From positions 859,322 through 923,321 of the forward strand of contig NW_006281104.1 of the NCBI RefSeq assembly GCF_000203795.2: DNA of 64,000 nucleotides, written 5' to 3'. Positions within the stretch are counted from its first letter, which is position 1. Each line of letters begins with the position of its first letter. This DNA comes from Batrachochytrium dendrobatidis JAM81. Taxonomy: Eukaryota > Chytridiomycota > Chytridiomycetes > Rhizophydiales. A program made the translations under genes and the position numbers. Positions 37,583 through 51,300 of the stretch are shown here, in pieces. The notes under the pieces are model-generated. The model saw nothing but the letters and a program-made list of their open reading frames with translations, was not told where the DNA came from and ran no database searches.

Positions 37583-37715
37583 TCGTTAAACCAATCTCAT
37601 GAAATGATTGGTGCCAATTTACTGGACAAATTTGTAGTAAAAAAGCAACAGCATTTAACTATTCTGGAACAATTATTGCAAGATAAATATTTCATTTTGC
37701 ATGAATACGGCTTTA
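37583..37715. repeat. Rearranged TIR-element fragment
   Basis: Contains a family right end (CATTTTGCATGAATACGGCTTT near 37695-37715) plus an inverted internal block (AATCTCATGAAATGATTGG near 37593), so the fragment has been rearranged. It lies between the G-patch gene and the GH35 gene. Confidence 0.45.
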
Positions 37716-37817
37716 AAATTATCGATTACTGCTAATGATCTCAAAGTTCTCATCTACTGATTCCAACTCTTTACAGAAATATAAATAACTTTATTTTAAA
37801 ATAAAAAACTGGCATTG

Positions 37818-40800
37818 TTATATATCCAGCGTTGTTGTTTCAAGTATAAACTCTTGTCCATTTTCATCTATATTTCCACTTGATGTAGCCAACGAACTTG
37901 TCTTTGACTGTTGATCGATTTTCCACAATCGTATTTCAATCTGGACCCAATTTGTCGGACCACAATCAATGTTGCAAGGTGTAGCGTCTTGGGAATACAC
38001 CAACATTTTAATAGAGTTGCCAGTATGCTTTACCAAACCCTCTGGAATATAAAAGTTCTTTTGAGGTCCATCACCATTTCCATAATAGCGTGCAATAAAT
38101 ACAGAGTTGATATAAATATAGGCAGTTCCAGGTCCATTTACGTGAATTCGAAGCGGTATACGAGCTCCAAAACTATTAAAAAGTTTCTGAATTGCCACTG
38201 ACAAATCAAATGATACATTAAACCAGGACGGCCATGATACACAAGCCAACCCGTCCATATGGATTGTGGATGATTTAAATATTCCAGTAGTAATGGAATG
38301 GTTTTCGGATGAACCAGCAGTGTGTTTGGCTAAAATAAGCTTGTCGCAGTTTTTTGATCCTACCTCGCATTCGTAGTAAACATTGGATCGGTCTAAATCC
38401 TCATCAGCCAGTCCCGAGTGATTGAATGGATCTTGAAGAGTTTGAACGTCAATGCCCGATATATGCCACTTGATGTCATACTGTGATGCACGGCATCCAC
38501 CACCAATCCAACTTATAAATGCCATACTTTGCGAAAAATACGACGAATGAGATACTGCATCATTTAACGTCGCTCCAATGAGTCCCCTTGGACTACGAAT
38601 GTCATTTAATAAAAATGGTTGGCGATTCATGCCAAGCGATTCCACCAAAACATAAATTGAGTTTATACCAAGAACCAAGAGCTTTGGTGGAATAATGTAA
38701 GATCTCCATGCACCAAAATCAACATCAGGACCATTTTTGGAACCCGGACGAAACACACCAAGTGAGTAAGTTAGATGCCCGCCAATCAACACTTGATTAA
38801 TATACACAGTGCCGCGATGACGAAAATTTAGACTCAAAGATAACCCGTTTGGCGGAATACGATACATCACTACATCCAGGCGATAAAGAGTATGTCCACT
38901 AGTAAAACCATAGTCAATAATATTCTTTGTAGGTTTTGATGAATTTCCTAGTTTTGTTGCAAGTAACTGCCATGGAACACTGTTGAAATCAACCTGACGA
39001 GTCGTGGCATTTATAAATTGGGTTGTTGGTGAACTAGTGCACGCCTCTCGAGTCATAACAGGTGAATGAAGGTATTGATAAATGAACGGCGTTCCATTAT
39101 ATGATTCAGTATTTGTAAGTTTATGGAATCCATCAAAAGACTTTAGCGTGAAAGATGCAATTAAAAACACGCCACTGTCTTTACTTTCTTGAACAAGATC
39201 CATTTTGCGATTGATAAAATCAAGTCGAGTGTTGTAGGAACCCCAGGTTACTGCTAATGGCAACATATCATTTTGATCAGTGACAAAGAGTTTGCTGTTT
39301 TGATGATGGTCCTGGAAATGAGGCTGAAAAGTGTAAAGATCTCGATCTGTGAGCGCAACAATATAGAGGGATTTATGATTGATCGTGCTATCAGCACTAG
39401 AACCCACAACAGTTATTTGTGCCCACCCCATCGAATTTTGAAATGAAATTATTGTGGCCAGCTTGCTTTGGCAAGTTTGAGGAGCGAGCGTTCCATTTGC
39501 AGTCACATTTCCAAAAAACGCCAGTTGTCCATTTATCTTATCATCGCATTGAATAATCCATACTTCAGTATCTATATTCGGGCGAATACGTGCATAAATT
39601 GGAACTGTTGCCAACAGAAGATGGATTCCGGTGTTGGCAACTTGATAGTTTCCTAAACCGATAAATGAGCATTTATACATCAGAGAAACATTAAGGATAA
39701 TTGGCTCGTTTTCAGAAACTGTTACCGAAACCGTGGCGGTTGGAGATCGATTACTAGTGAAGTTGCGAAAAAAGACAAACACTTCGCAGTTTGGACCAAC
39801 ACATTGTCGTTGTTGTGCAATAAACCCCGATACTGACGATTCAATATTTATACGACTAAATCGCACAGAGTCTTTTTTAGCTTCCGTGCGGGAAATCAGA
39901 TTATTGAAGCATCTAGCAAAAGAAATGGCAAGTCGCAGCTGTCTACCCCGACCAGATAAATGACCAAACTCGCGAATGCATGCAGAATAATCATACGATG
40001 TATAAACATCTGGGTCGCCAATAGTTCCCCAGTTGGTACCACCATAAAACATGTAAAAGTTGAATGCAGTCACTCCCTGGGTCAACACACTATCAAAAAT
40101 CAACCGTGTATATGTCTCGCCATAGTAATTGTAAACATGATCATATGTGTGCTTTACAGTATAGTGATTAAACCAACCGCCTTGAAGTTCTGGGATAAAT
40201 AGTGGTGATTCCGCTGCTCCACCACCAAAATTTCTGACTGTTTTTTCGGTCATGTCTAGTGCATTGGTAACATCCAATGTGGACCACTCGACCCAATTTT
40301 CTGGATTGTTTGTGACAGATCCTGTTATCGTGGCAGATGGAGTTGATGTTGGACAAAATACCACATATTTGTCGAATCCGTACAGATCTATCCCAAAAGT
40401 AGGTTTTCCAAATGAAGTGCGATTGTCTTGCTGTGCAACATATGATCCTTCCTCCCATCCATCATTAGTAAATAATGGGACCGTAACACCAGCCTGCCGA
40501 GCAACTTTGGCCAAATGTCGCATATCATCTACCAGTCCAAGCGGGATTCCTTTTAATAGCTGAAAACTTTCGTTTTCAATCTGTACCGCCAACACACACC
40601 CCCTTGGGTTAGTAGTGATTTCATGGCGAGCAAGAATAGGTAAAATGGCGTTGAACCACTCTGCACAGTAAGTTGAAAATTGTGAATCGTATGATCGAAA
40701 CGCTGATACTACCGAATGCCTAATGCAAATATTTCTTTTTGCAATGAGCCATTGCGGGAATCCGCCCCCTTGAGTTTCTGCGCAAATATATGGACCAGGA

Positions 40801-41454
40801 GCCGCCAAAACAAACAGGCCAAGATCTTCACAGATACACAGTAAAAAATCCAAATCTCTGTTTCCGTCAAAGATGTATGTACTTTGGTCTAATAAATATA
40901 GATATTAGGATTGGTATTAGTCAATGATCTTCAAAAACAAATTTCATAAATGCATGGGTGGTCGAGTTCAAATCAAAATAGATACTTGGAGAATGAAACC
41001 CCCAGTGAAAGTAAATACGAATGCAGTTTAATCCTGCGTCTTTGTACTGTTCCAGCATTGGCTTCCATCGGTTTCGATCCGGCAGTCGCCAGTAATGAAA
41101 TTCGCCAGAAATTAGCAAGGTTGGCTTTCCGTGCAGATAGAACGAGTATTTATCCCAAGTTAGAATACGACCATAGCGACCATGATCGTATGATACAGAC
41201 GATGTTGTTATGGGAAGCTTTCCTAAATTACGACGGTTTATCCAGATCCAGCCCATCAAACATACAGTAACCAGAATAGCAAGAACCATAGGGACCAACT
41301 GGATGTGATCTATCCAAGTTTGCAAGCGATGATTAGCGATGGTGGATCGATCTTGTGGTATAGATGTAGAGTCCCAAGAAACTATCCAGAACCAAAGTAT
41401 GCCAAAAATAGTTGCAACGGTAGAACCAATGAGTAACCCATGTCCAATTGCCAT
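37818..41454 (-). CDS. Membrane-anchored GH35 family glycosidase (beta-galactosidase-like)
   Basis: Two exons, 40986-41454 and 37818-40888, make about 1179 residues. The frame opens at a TTG (41463), but the first ATG is 41454. The N-terminus has two hydrophobic segments (LLIGSTVATIFGILWFW and VPMVLAILVTVCLMGWIWI), so it is membrane-anchored with the enzyme probably lumenal or outside. The GH35 domain follows: LLISGEFHYWRLPDRNRW, then GPYICAETQGGGFPQWL, and VQIENESF with the acid/base Glu. FIPELQGGWFNHY carries the probable nucleophile Glu. Beta-rich C-terminal domains complete the protein. The intron uses donor A|gtatct within SPS; other apparent donors would break frame. It is expected to release terminal galactose-type sugars; the substrate is unknown. 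Confidence 0.85.
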
Positions 41455-41528
41455 ATCTGCCAAAGCCGTCTTGAATTGTCAAATGGTTAAAGTTCTGTTG
41501 GAATTGGATAACTTGTAATCATCTTTAG

Positions 41529-42118
41529 TGATTATTTTGCTTTGGAAATATGCAATGGCCAAGTATTCGCTGTATTTTCCTATTGAGAATTGGCTTTTTT
41601 ATACATTCTTAATCCAATATGTTCATCATATGATGCTCACAAAGTATAGTTTTGAACTTGCTTCTTTTCCACAATTGGTATAGCCATACATTGTATAGTC
41701 ACCAGGTTTGAGTCCAAATCTATTGATTGCAATCCAGATATTAGATTGTATTGTTTTCGAGACAACTCTGCACAAGCTCATTTTTGTTGTATTCTAACCC
41801 TGACATTCGCGTTTTAGTCCAACAGAACACGGATTGCATGTCTCGGAAGTGTAACAGTTGTTTTTATACCAATCACCTAATGTCATAATCTTCAGTTTGT
41901 AGGAAAGGAGATTGAAAAGGCATGGAATTTACTGAAACTGTAATGTGAATGTTGCTTTGAACAAAAATGAGCATGGAGAAAGACTTGCGAAGCTTTTCAA
42001 GAAGTTTAGTCAACACTGCAGTAAATTTAGTGACGCCAATCATTTCATGAGATTAGCTGTTTATTATGTATTTTGGAATTCTTATTTAGTGTTCCATTTT
42101 ACGTGAATACGGCTGTAA
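41529..42118. mobile_element. TIR element copy C (longest)
   Basis: The right end at 42095-42117 is nearly consensus (TTTTACGTGAATACGGCTGTA). The left terminal repeat is lost, but the first internal block TTTTGCTTTGGAAATA is at about 41535. It is longer inside than the other copies (a ~100-base segment around 41890-41990). It ends about 100 bases before the phosphatase gene. Confidence 0.65.
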
Positions 42119-42221
42119 AACGTTGATACTAAAGTCAATACAGCTGCTATTTTGTCTTGGAAACTCTAGGTCGATAGACAATTTATTCCAGTATTAAAAT
42201 TAAGAACGGGTTTGATATACA

Positions 42222-44739
42222 ATGTGGGACCAACCAGCTTTAGATATTGCCCACCAACGACTTCCCGATGCAGATACTCCAATAGCCAACCTAAAAGAAG
42301 AAGGCATCACCATCCCTAGGGTTTCATCAGGCACGTTTCCTGTACCAAGTAATTTACCACAACAGCAGCAGCATGCAATGACTGCAACATCCACGCAGTC
42401 AAAAATGACTGCCAAGGCAGGCAGTATATTAGCAGGTTTACATGCTAAAGATTCGGTCGCGTCTTTCAAATCTACTTCTGCCCCTGGTTCTGCTCCAGGC
42501 ACTCCGCCTCGATCTGACGGCATACCATTTCTCGCGAACGCAATGGCCTCGCAGTTTGAAAAAAAATCTGGATTGGCCGAACATAATGCCGTACATATGA
42601 ATGAATCACCCAACTTTTTGTTGAAAGGAATCAAAAATCAATATGTGAATCAAAAATCAGCCAGTAAAATCGACAGTTCGTATCTGGAAAGCCATAAAGT
42701 AAAAACTCAAGATTCTGCTACGTTATCATTTACTGATATTTCTACTGCTGCACCAAATATCCCGGCATCTGCATCCTTCAGCAGCTTTGCACCTGATACC
42801 TCCTTTTCTAATACTGCCTCGGGATTTCAAAGTGCCTTGGGTTTGAGCAAACAGGCTGCACATTCCAGTTCAACAACAAGTGTGAACCCACAACGGCTAA
42901 TTGAATCCGGAAAGTTGAAAACAATTACTTGGTCCGATCTTGCTGTCTGTTTGCGTATGGCAGAGGCTAGATCTATATCAAACGCGAACCAACCGCTTAG
43001 TTCTACGCCAGAAATCTGTATTCCTGATGCATCTAATGAATGGACACAGCCTGCTATTCCTCTACTGATTGATATGCGCTCTCATTCAGAAAATGAAAAG
43101 ATAAGCATAAAAAACTCTGTTCATGCAAGCTTTCCAGCGCTTCTAATTAAACGCTTTAAACGATTGGCAGTATCCAACTTTAATCTCAGCAATTTTTTAA
43201 CTAGCAATGACTCGTGCGAGATTTATGCCAAGTGGCGGCAAGCAGTACTTGACAATCGAGACAAGAATGTGCGATGTGTTGTTATTATATATGATCAATA
43301 CATGTCCACATTAAATACGGATAGTGAGGCGTGGGCTTTTGCAAGTGTTTTAGCAGAGAGTATGTCGGCTGATTTGATCAAGTACCGCCCCACACAAAAC
43401 TCAACAGCTACCGCTTCTACCGATTTTTCAGTAGAGAATGCTGACAATACAATAACTGAAGATCAATCCAACAAAGTGGTGATTGAAGTTGCCTATATGG
43501 CTGGTGGTATGTCCGCCTTCCTGAACCATCCAGAAACTCGATATTTTTTAAAATGTGGTAAATCCGACCAAATGTCTAGCCAGGTGCAAGATTTAAATAT
43601 ATCAGCAACACCAAATATATCTGATGTAGCTTCATACCATCCGGAGGTGCATTCCAAACGACTGTCTCTTTCCATTGGAAAGGATACCAACAACAACTTC
43701 AACGCTTCTCGTAGTCAAAATAAGCCACGATTGGCATTGAAAAATAAGGGCATTCCTGAAGTGGAACCTTTGTCATCTTTATTGTCAAATTCGTCGACAA
43801 TGTCAAAAACTGCTAGTTCAAATGGTAGTGGAATCATTTTGACTAAAAAAGAGCGTCCCCCACTTACTCTGGATTTAGCCAGCTCCAGCAAAAACAATTC
43901 TTTTCCAAACAAGTCGAATCTAGCTATAGATATAGCTCCCGCATCTCCAATTGTAAAAAATGGTTTTGACGGACAATCATGTTCAGACCTACCCAAGATA
44001 CAATCGTATGAGACTGATATGGATGTTGACACGTCTTTGACGGATGTATCTACAAAATACGATTCAACAGATCGGCTTAGAAAATACTCTGATCAAGATA
44101 CAATAAATCAGCAAAGTGATTCGCCCATGACATCACCCAACGATAATGCCGCGCCATCTAACCCATACTCAGTTGTTACTCCAAACATTATTCTAGGCTC
44201 TGATGAGCTACCACTCTGCTCAAACGCAGTAGAACAACTTTCTGCTTTGGGGGTGACGCATATTTTAAATATGGCGGCAGAGATTAAAAATTCACCAGCT
44301 GTGGTCGAGTCGGCACGATTTAGTATCAAATGGCTTCCAGTGCTTGACAACACGGAGCAAGATATGGATGGTCCTCTAGCCGAGGCAATTGAGTTTATCT
44401 GTAAGTGCCTACTTTAAGTTTATATGAACAAAAAACAGATAGGGTTGTTTAATCATAAATCACTTATATGTTGTTGATCTCAACCCAATAGCCAATGCAA
44501 TCAACACCAACCCAAAAGCTGTGGTATTTGTCCATTGTAAGGCTGGTCGATCACGCTCAGTTAGTGTAGTCATTGGATACTTGGTAACAACAGCTAAATA
44601 TACTCTTAAAAGTGCTTATGAAATGGTTCGAAAGATACGCAAAGGTGTGAGTCCCAATCTTGGTTTTATGGCTGCACTAGTCAATGTGGAAAGAGATGTA
44701 TATGGAGAAAACTCGCAAATTGCTCAACTCTATGACTAA
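42222..44739 (+). CDS. Dual-specificity phosphatase with rhodanese-like domain
   Basis: Two exons, 42222-44400 and 44492-44739, make 808 residues with one 91-base intron. The N-terminal ~230 residues are Ser/Thr/Pro-rich. A rhodanese/CDC25-like region follows, from LLIDMRSHSENEK to YMAGGMSAFLNHPE; where an active rhodanese has Cys it reads IIYDQYMS, so it is probably catalytically dead, as in MAP-kinase phosphatases. A long low-complexity linker leads to a C-terminal DSP domain: VTPNIILGSDELPL, general-acid Asp in LPVLDNTEQD, and signature VHCKAGRSRS with catalytic Cys and Arg. The likely substrate is a MAP kinase (inference). The intron falls just before the catalytic loop. Confidence 0.85.
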
Positions 44740-44913
44740 AGCTAAATGTTGCAATTCTAGAATGGATTGGTTTTCAAACCTTTCAATTATTTTTTCATGG
44801 TTTATACTGCTTGTATAAGCCTGCGTCAATAAACGATTTGATAATAAAGTATAGGTTTTAGAGATCCGTTTGTTGAGATGACAGTGCACAGAAATATTCA
44901 AATCAAATAGTAA

Positions 44914-45299
44914 TATTGTTGTGTTCATGTAGAATGAAACACTTGTATTTATTGTGGTCATTGCTTCAAAATAAAAAATGATTGAATATTCGTTGCGCTT
45001 CTTATTATAAATGAACTGCACTGCCTTTTCAATAGACACAGCGTCCATCGTATGATGCTCATCTTTGTTGTATCCTAATTTTATACATTCACGCTCTAAT
45101 TCAAGAAACCAAATCTCTGTTTAGGAATGCAAATCTGTTTCCATACCAATCACCAGGAAAAAGACCAATCAACGTTGTCAAACAGTTTGACATAATCTTC
45201 TCCAGTAAACTAAAACTCATTACTCCATAAGATTGACTGTTTATTATGTATTTTGACACCTTTAATTAGTGTTTTATTTTACGTGAATACGGTTGTAAT
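44914..45299. mobile_element. TIR element copy D
   Basis: The left end (ATTGTTGTGTTCATGTAGAATGAAA) near 44914 and right end (TTTTACGTGAATACGGTTGTA) near 45278-45298 form decayed inverted repeats. Internal blocks include CATCGTATGATGCTC and CCATACCAATCACCAGG. It lies between the converging phosphatase and MON2 genes. Confidence 0.7.
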
Positions 45300-45389
45300 A
45301 GGCTTGCAATCAATCAGCTTAAACACACCTCGTGGGCTCAAACCATATGCTTTTCAAAATTCATAATGGGTGCAGCCCAGTTTAAACTA

Positions 45390-48300
45390 TTACGTTGCAA
45401 TTCTAGGAACTGCCAAGAATTCTTGACTGATACGTTTCAAACAGCGTTTGATGATATCTATTAATGCGGATTCTGTCAAAATGTGGTTACCAGCAGCTTG
45501 ACTACTCGGCATTCCAAACGAAATTCCAGAAACAACTCCTAGAATATCGCAAAGCTGGTCATACAGCATAAATATATGCGCAGACTCTCCACTAAGAAGT
45601 TTCCACTTGACAACATCTATATAAAACCCCGTCAAAGCAATTGAGTTGATAAGCAGCCAGTTGAAACAGCAGGCACGATACATTGAAGTAACAACGTACC
45701 TAATTCGTCAATCTCGTAATACTTGTGCAGGATTCGAGGCGACATTTGAAGATTACCAATACTTTCCAATACAAATTTAAGCTCTGTAGTACGTAATCTA
45801 TTTCAAAATTCAGTGTACGTATGATTAACAATTGCATATCAGTACATACATCAAATGGCATTATACTTGAAAGATTTACCTCGGTAATGGAAGTTGTCCA
45901 TACAGTGGACGGTCTTTGCAATAGGACTGAATCACCTCCTTGCAGGTATCAATCAGATATGGCACAGCTAACTCAGCAATGCGCATTCGTTTTTCATCTG
46001 TATCTATAGTATTGGCGTCTTGTCATGACAGGATTTTTGAAATTAACTCAGTTTGTTCTAGAGAATAACAAAGCACCAATTGCTAGTCTAAGCTTACCTG
46101 ACAAAGTATTACTGCAAAGAGAAAATAAAACTTTTAAACAGCTAAAAGCAAAGTTTTCTCTTCCTTGACTTTTGATGTCAAACCCTAAAGTAGGAGCACC
46201 TGGATTTAAACCCTCGGTCAAAACTGATGGTTTACCTTTATCCTCACCAAGAGGAGTATCCAAAACTATCGAGACATCGTTGGTAGCAGACTCGGGTAAA
46301 GCTAATGGCGACATGCTCATATTAATACCTGAAAAGGTGGTTGCGGGGTATACGTACAACCGCGATCCCCTTTTCAATATCTCCAGCAGTCGTAGAATAT
46401 GTGAGTCAGAAACATGTGGCTGCGAAAGATGCTGTAGAATATCTTGCTCCACTGTGGTAATGATAGATACATCAAAAGCCTCGTCTGCAGACAATTCATC
46501 GGATGATACTGAAGCAGATGGCGAGCTTGATTGAAGCAAAAAGTCTCCTAATAATGACCAGACAGCATTGTAAATAGTGTCTAGTTTGATGGCATCCAAA
46601 TCTGTCGTGTACCGCAAACCGTAAAGGTATCACAACATAAATTTTATCATTGTGGTATGTAACAAAAACTGTAGTCAGTAGCATTCTTTAACAGTGTGAT
46701 TCCATTTTCAAATCAAACGCTTCATGTAAATGCATAATAAATAGAAAAAGTGCGAAAACAGCGTTTCTTGTAAAATATATCATGTACCTTTAGAATATTG
46801 ATTCAACGCCTGCATACCGATACCAATAATAGTCATGGCAGCAGTAGCCGCACACCTCCAAATTGGTGTAGAATCTTTAACTCCTGGACTAGGACAAGCA
46901 TACTTGAGTTGCATCGGAATGTGCAAACCATCGAGACACATCTCAAACGCACCAGATTGATATATACTACGGCGGGTCAAGCCATGCGTCTGAAAATTTA
47001 AAACCAAGAGTTGCATGGTGCGTTTAGTCAACGCTACAAACGTGAAAAATTTCAATGAAATGTTTGTTGCGCCTGCATGAGATACCGTTGTGCTCATAAC
47101 CGGTGAAAGCAATACATTTGTATTAGGAGTAGTTCCTGAAAGATTTGTCGATGGCGCATTCAGTCCCAAAGACATAGACACATACGGCATTTTCAGGATA
47201 TCCGCCACAAGTAAAAGAAGAATATCTACCGATGTTTCAACTGTGCTAAAATTAACTTTGGTTTCAGATATAACATCCAAAACTGAAGCCTGCAATGGAG
47301 TAAGATTTTCTTGATCATTTACAAAGTCTACTCGAATCTTGTTGGCAGATGTTCCCAAAATGGGAATTGAGTGGTATATCAACAGCTTGCGAGAAATAAG
47401 TGAAAACTGACAAAGGTGGTTCAAAGTAAACTCTGGCTTAATAATCTCATAAAGGTCGACAAAAATTGACATGTATGTAGTCAGTGTTTCCTGTGTAAAA
47501 TATCCATTGAGAAGATAAGCAGTAGATCCGTCGCTCCAGTTGATAATCAAATTGTTTTTGCATGCAATATTAACCTGGGCTAGCGATAAAGTCGATGTCG
47601 CTGAACAAGGTGCATCGACTGATTGTAAATATTCCTGGCTTACGAAATTACTAGGTAAATTGCCAGTAGGAATATCTGCTGTTATGTGATCGGCACTTTC
47701 AATAATACCCATTCCAATATCAACCCAGTTTTGCCATACTTTGAGCCACATATCCATCACTCTTGGAACGACATTCTCTGGAATAGGCTTTGTTGCTCCT
47801 TGGCGAGCGTACTGAATAATAAGTCGTAGATTTTTCAAAGCAGCCATTGACACTTCAGGTGATCCTTGTAGACAAGTGGTGGTGATGTATTCAAGTATAT
47901 GAATCCACGCCTTGTCAAAACTTTCACCAAGATTAACAAGAACGTGAAGAAAGTCGAGAAAACATTTTGTGACCCCATTCAACGTTAAAACTTTGGTTGC
48001 ATCCCACGATTTTGGATTGGAATTAGGCTTTTGTATTGGCGTTCGTGGCGCTATTTGTGGAGAGGTGACTCTAGATGGATCCACACTTGACCCAATAGCT
48101 GTATGTGTATTTTGTGCCGATGCAATGGGAGTGGAAGAAATAGCGCGTTTAAGATCAATATTACTCATAGTGGTTGATGTCATCAATCCAGCTGATAGCA
48201 GATTTCCGCCTAGAGCCATATCGCAACTGGTGCTTGACATTTGAATTCGCTCTAAAAGTGGAAACAGAATTTGCCATACACATTGGTCCCACGCAATTAA

Positions 48301-51300
48301 TGTAAGACGTTGACCGTTCATTGCCAGTGTCCTAAATAGTGTTTGGTTGGCAGAGTTGCGTACTTCTAGACACTCATCTGAACAAAGCTCAGACAGATTT
48401 TCAAGTAAATACATCCATAACGTATCCAACGTCTTTGTTGTAAGCTTTCCAGAAAGCATGTGCAAATCTAATTTATCTGATGCAATACTTTCAGGTGCAA
48501 CTGTGTCTTTTGTAACTGCTGGATTATCTGCAATCATACCAAGTTCACTATCAGAAGCAGACAGTAAATTCACAGCAGTATTTTCTTTTACAAGCTCTAG
48601 CGTAGATGCACTCTTTTCTTTACATTCCAAGACAGCCAAGCGCTCAAGTTCCTGCCGTTTGGTTAAAATAAAATCGCATATAGTCCAAAGTAGACCAACA
48701 GAAGCCAGACTGATATTCAAGTCATCTGAGAGTGATCCAAAGGTTGTCACTGTTTCAATACAGCGCAACAGCATGGCTGGTTTCAGTAGCGCCAAAAAAT
48801 CGGTACAAATCAACTGAATACACGGAAATCCAATTCGCACAATAGCAGATGATCGGGATGGCATAGGAGTATCACCAAATCCAGTGCCAAATTGCACAGT
48901 CTCAGAGCTAGATTGTTGCTGTGATGATGGACCTAATTCGTTTAGTTTTGCTGGAGTCTCTGCATTTGAAATGACTCCAGGTCCACCTGGACGTAGAGCG
49001 CGACGTACTTTGGAAAGTCGCACCACGTTTTGCAAAACGTCAAATACAAGCATCCAGCCATCAAGTAAATTCTGCCCACCAATTTGCAGTAGTTTCTCTA
49101 GTGTTTCCAATACACTTTTTTGCACTTCTACAAGCCATGACAATTTTAAAAGTCTCTCTACTCGATCCTCTGTCAGTACGCCATCTTTGGTTTGTGGATC
49201 AGATAAAGCCATTTCTGCAGCCATCATTTTTCGAATAGGTTCCAGCAGTTTCATTTCCACAACAGGGTTGGACAAATCTGCCATTTGCATAGCAGCAATG
49301 ATAATCTCACCAAACGTATGACATATATGGGCTCGCATTGCAGAAGAGCAGCTTTGTGTATGTGCCATTTGAATCAATTGACTAATCAATAGATCCCACA
49401 CATCAAAATCTGATTCAGTAATCAAGCGACGCACATTGACAATGGCTACGTCATGAAGTTTTGTCACAGCAAACAATTTATCATCGACTGTCTTTCCCCC
49501 CTCTCGACCAAGTGCAGGACCACCCAATGGTGCTGCAATGACCCCAGTCATTGTATCGTGCGAGAGACGACATAAAGCACGGATAAACTCTTGTAAATGT
49601 TTAAGCTCCATGCTCACTGTTCGTTCAAATACGCGCTTGACAAACGCTGAAAATGTAGCAAAGTTGTTTTCTACCGTTACAGATTGACTGGGCACATTGG
49701 TAACTGCTGGCGTGTTTCCAGGTACACCGTGTCCTCCAGAAAGACCTGTAGGAGAAAAAGGGCTTCCAGAATGCAAAAGATTCGAAAACGTGGTAGATCT
49801 ATGTCTTGGAGAATCTTTGGCAGTGCTAGTGCTCACAGAAGACGTGAGTTCCAAAAACCCAGGACTGGATTCCATTCGCTTGCCCATCTTTCCTGATGAC
49901 ATGAGTCCATCGGCTATTTGCAAAGTTTCAAATACAATTAGCCAGGTACGACTGTTCATAACTGGCGCAATAGACTCGGCTACACCCAACAAGACGCGCA
50001 AACACGTTACATTGCGGTCAGTGAGAAGTACTGGACCAGTGCTGCGCGAAGAACCATGCAGCAAGACAAGATTGAATGGCGTTACATCATTGGCAATAGT
50101 AGCAAAATCAAAACTGACACTAGAAGAGGATGGAATGCACACTTTGCACATGGCACTCAAAAACGCATCACAATGAGAAGTCAGTCCAAGCAATCCAACG
50201 ACTACGGTGTAGTTTTGAAATGACTGTAGAACCCATGAAAATAGATCATCGTCAATGGAAGAGGTAGACAAAAGTGTTAAAATGGCCAATAAACTTGGGC
50301 TTGATGCCTTGACGAGTTCAATTGACAATAAAATTTGATCATTCTTGGATGTAGAATACGACTTTCGATCATTTCCATCTAAACATAGTGCATTTGCATC
50401 AACCGGAGCAAGAGAAGCTACTTCTGAAATCGACCCACCCAGATACTCCATCGAACCAAGTTCTGGAAGATCAACTGATTCAGCACCTAGTACAGGAAGT
50501 ACAAAACCTGTTACATTATCCACGGTGCTAAGAATGCATTGCATTGCTACGAATAGGGGATATGTTTCTGGAAACAAAGGCGGTTCAGTCTTGTCAAATT
50601 GATCCAAACACTGAATTTTAAGACTAGCAGACGCCATCGAAACAGAGTATAAATCAATTATAGGGGTTATAGCAAGATCTCCTTTTGGCCCATCGCTTCC
50701 ATTAGGTGCGCCAACAAGATATGCGCGCTCTGCAAAAATAAATTTTGCAATTGCCATAGTTGTATCAAAAAAAATGCGAGTCGAATGCTCCTTGGCATCA
50801 TACATTTCAAAAATAGATCGTTGCAAAGTGGCATCACTAAATAGATTATGAACTGCCTCCAAAACCAATACTCGCTGCCATACTGCTATGGTTTCGGATT
50901 CTAGTAATTTAGCATATAGTGACATGAAAATTTCGCACTCCATGACCAGCACGAGGTGAAAATTCTTGATGATAACCTGTAGTACGCGCATGAGACGCAC
51001 TGTCATGGAAAAATCATTTTTTTCTGAAAATGCCTTGATAACCAATGGACATATTTTATCTTTTAAAAGGGATAGTAGCTGTGGATGTATAGTGAAAATT
51101 TCGTGATTTCCACTAAGAATAGATTCAACCAGTTCTAGACAAAACCCCTTGGACATGGTATGAACTCGCAGAAACGTGCCTTGTTCACCAGATGCTAAAA
51201 GACACAGATCTTGAAAGATCATAAATGCATCAGTGACATACTGTGCATACTCTGAAGACAGCTCAGTTTTTGGTGCGTTTGATGTCAAAGGCGTGCTGGT

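Noticed and set aside
40889..40985. Possible frameshift between GH35 exons
   Set aside because: The visible gttttt donor is out of phase, but a gtatct donor further upstream joins exactly and recreates the GH35 fold.
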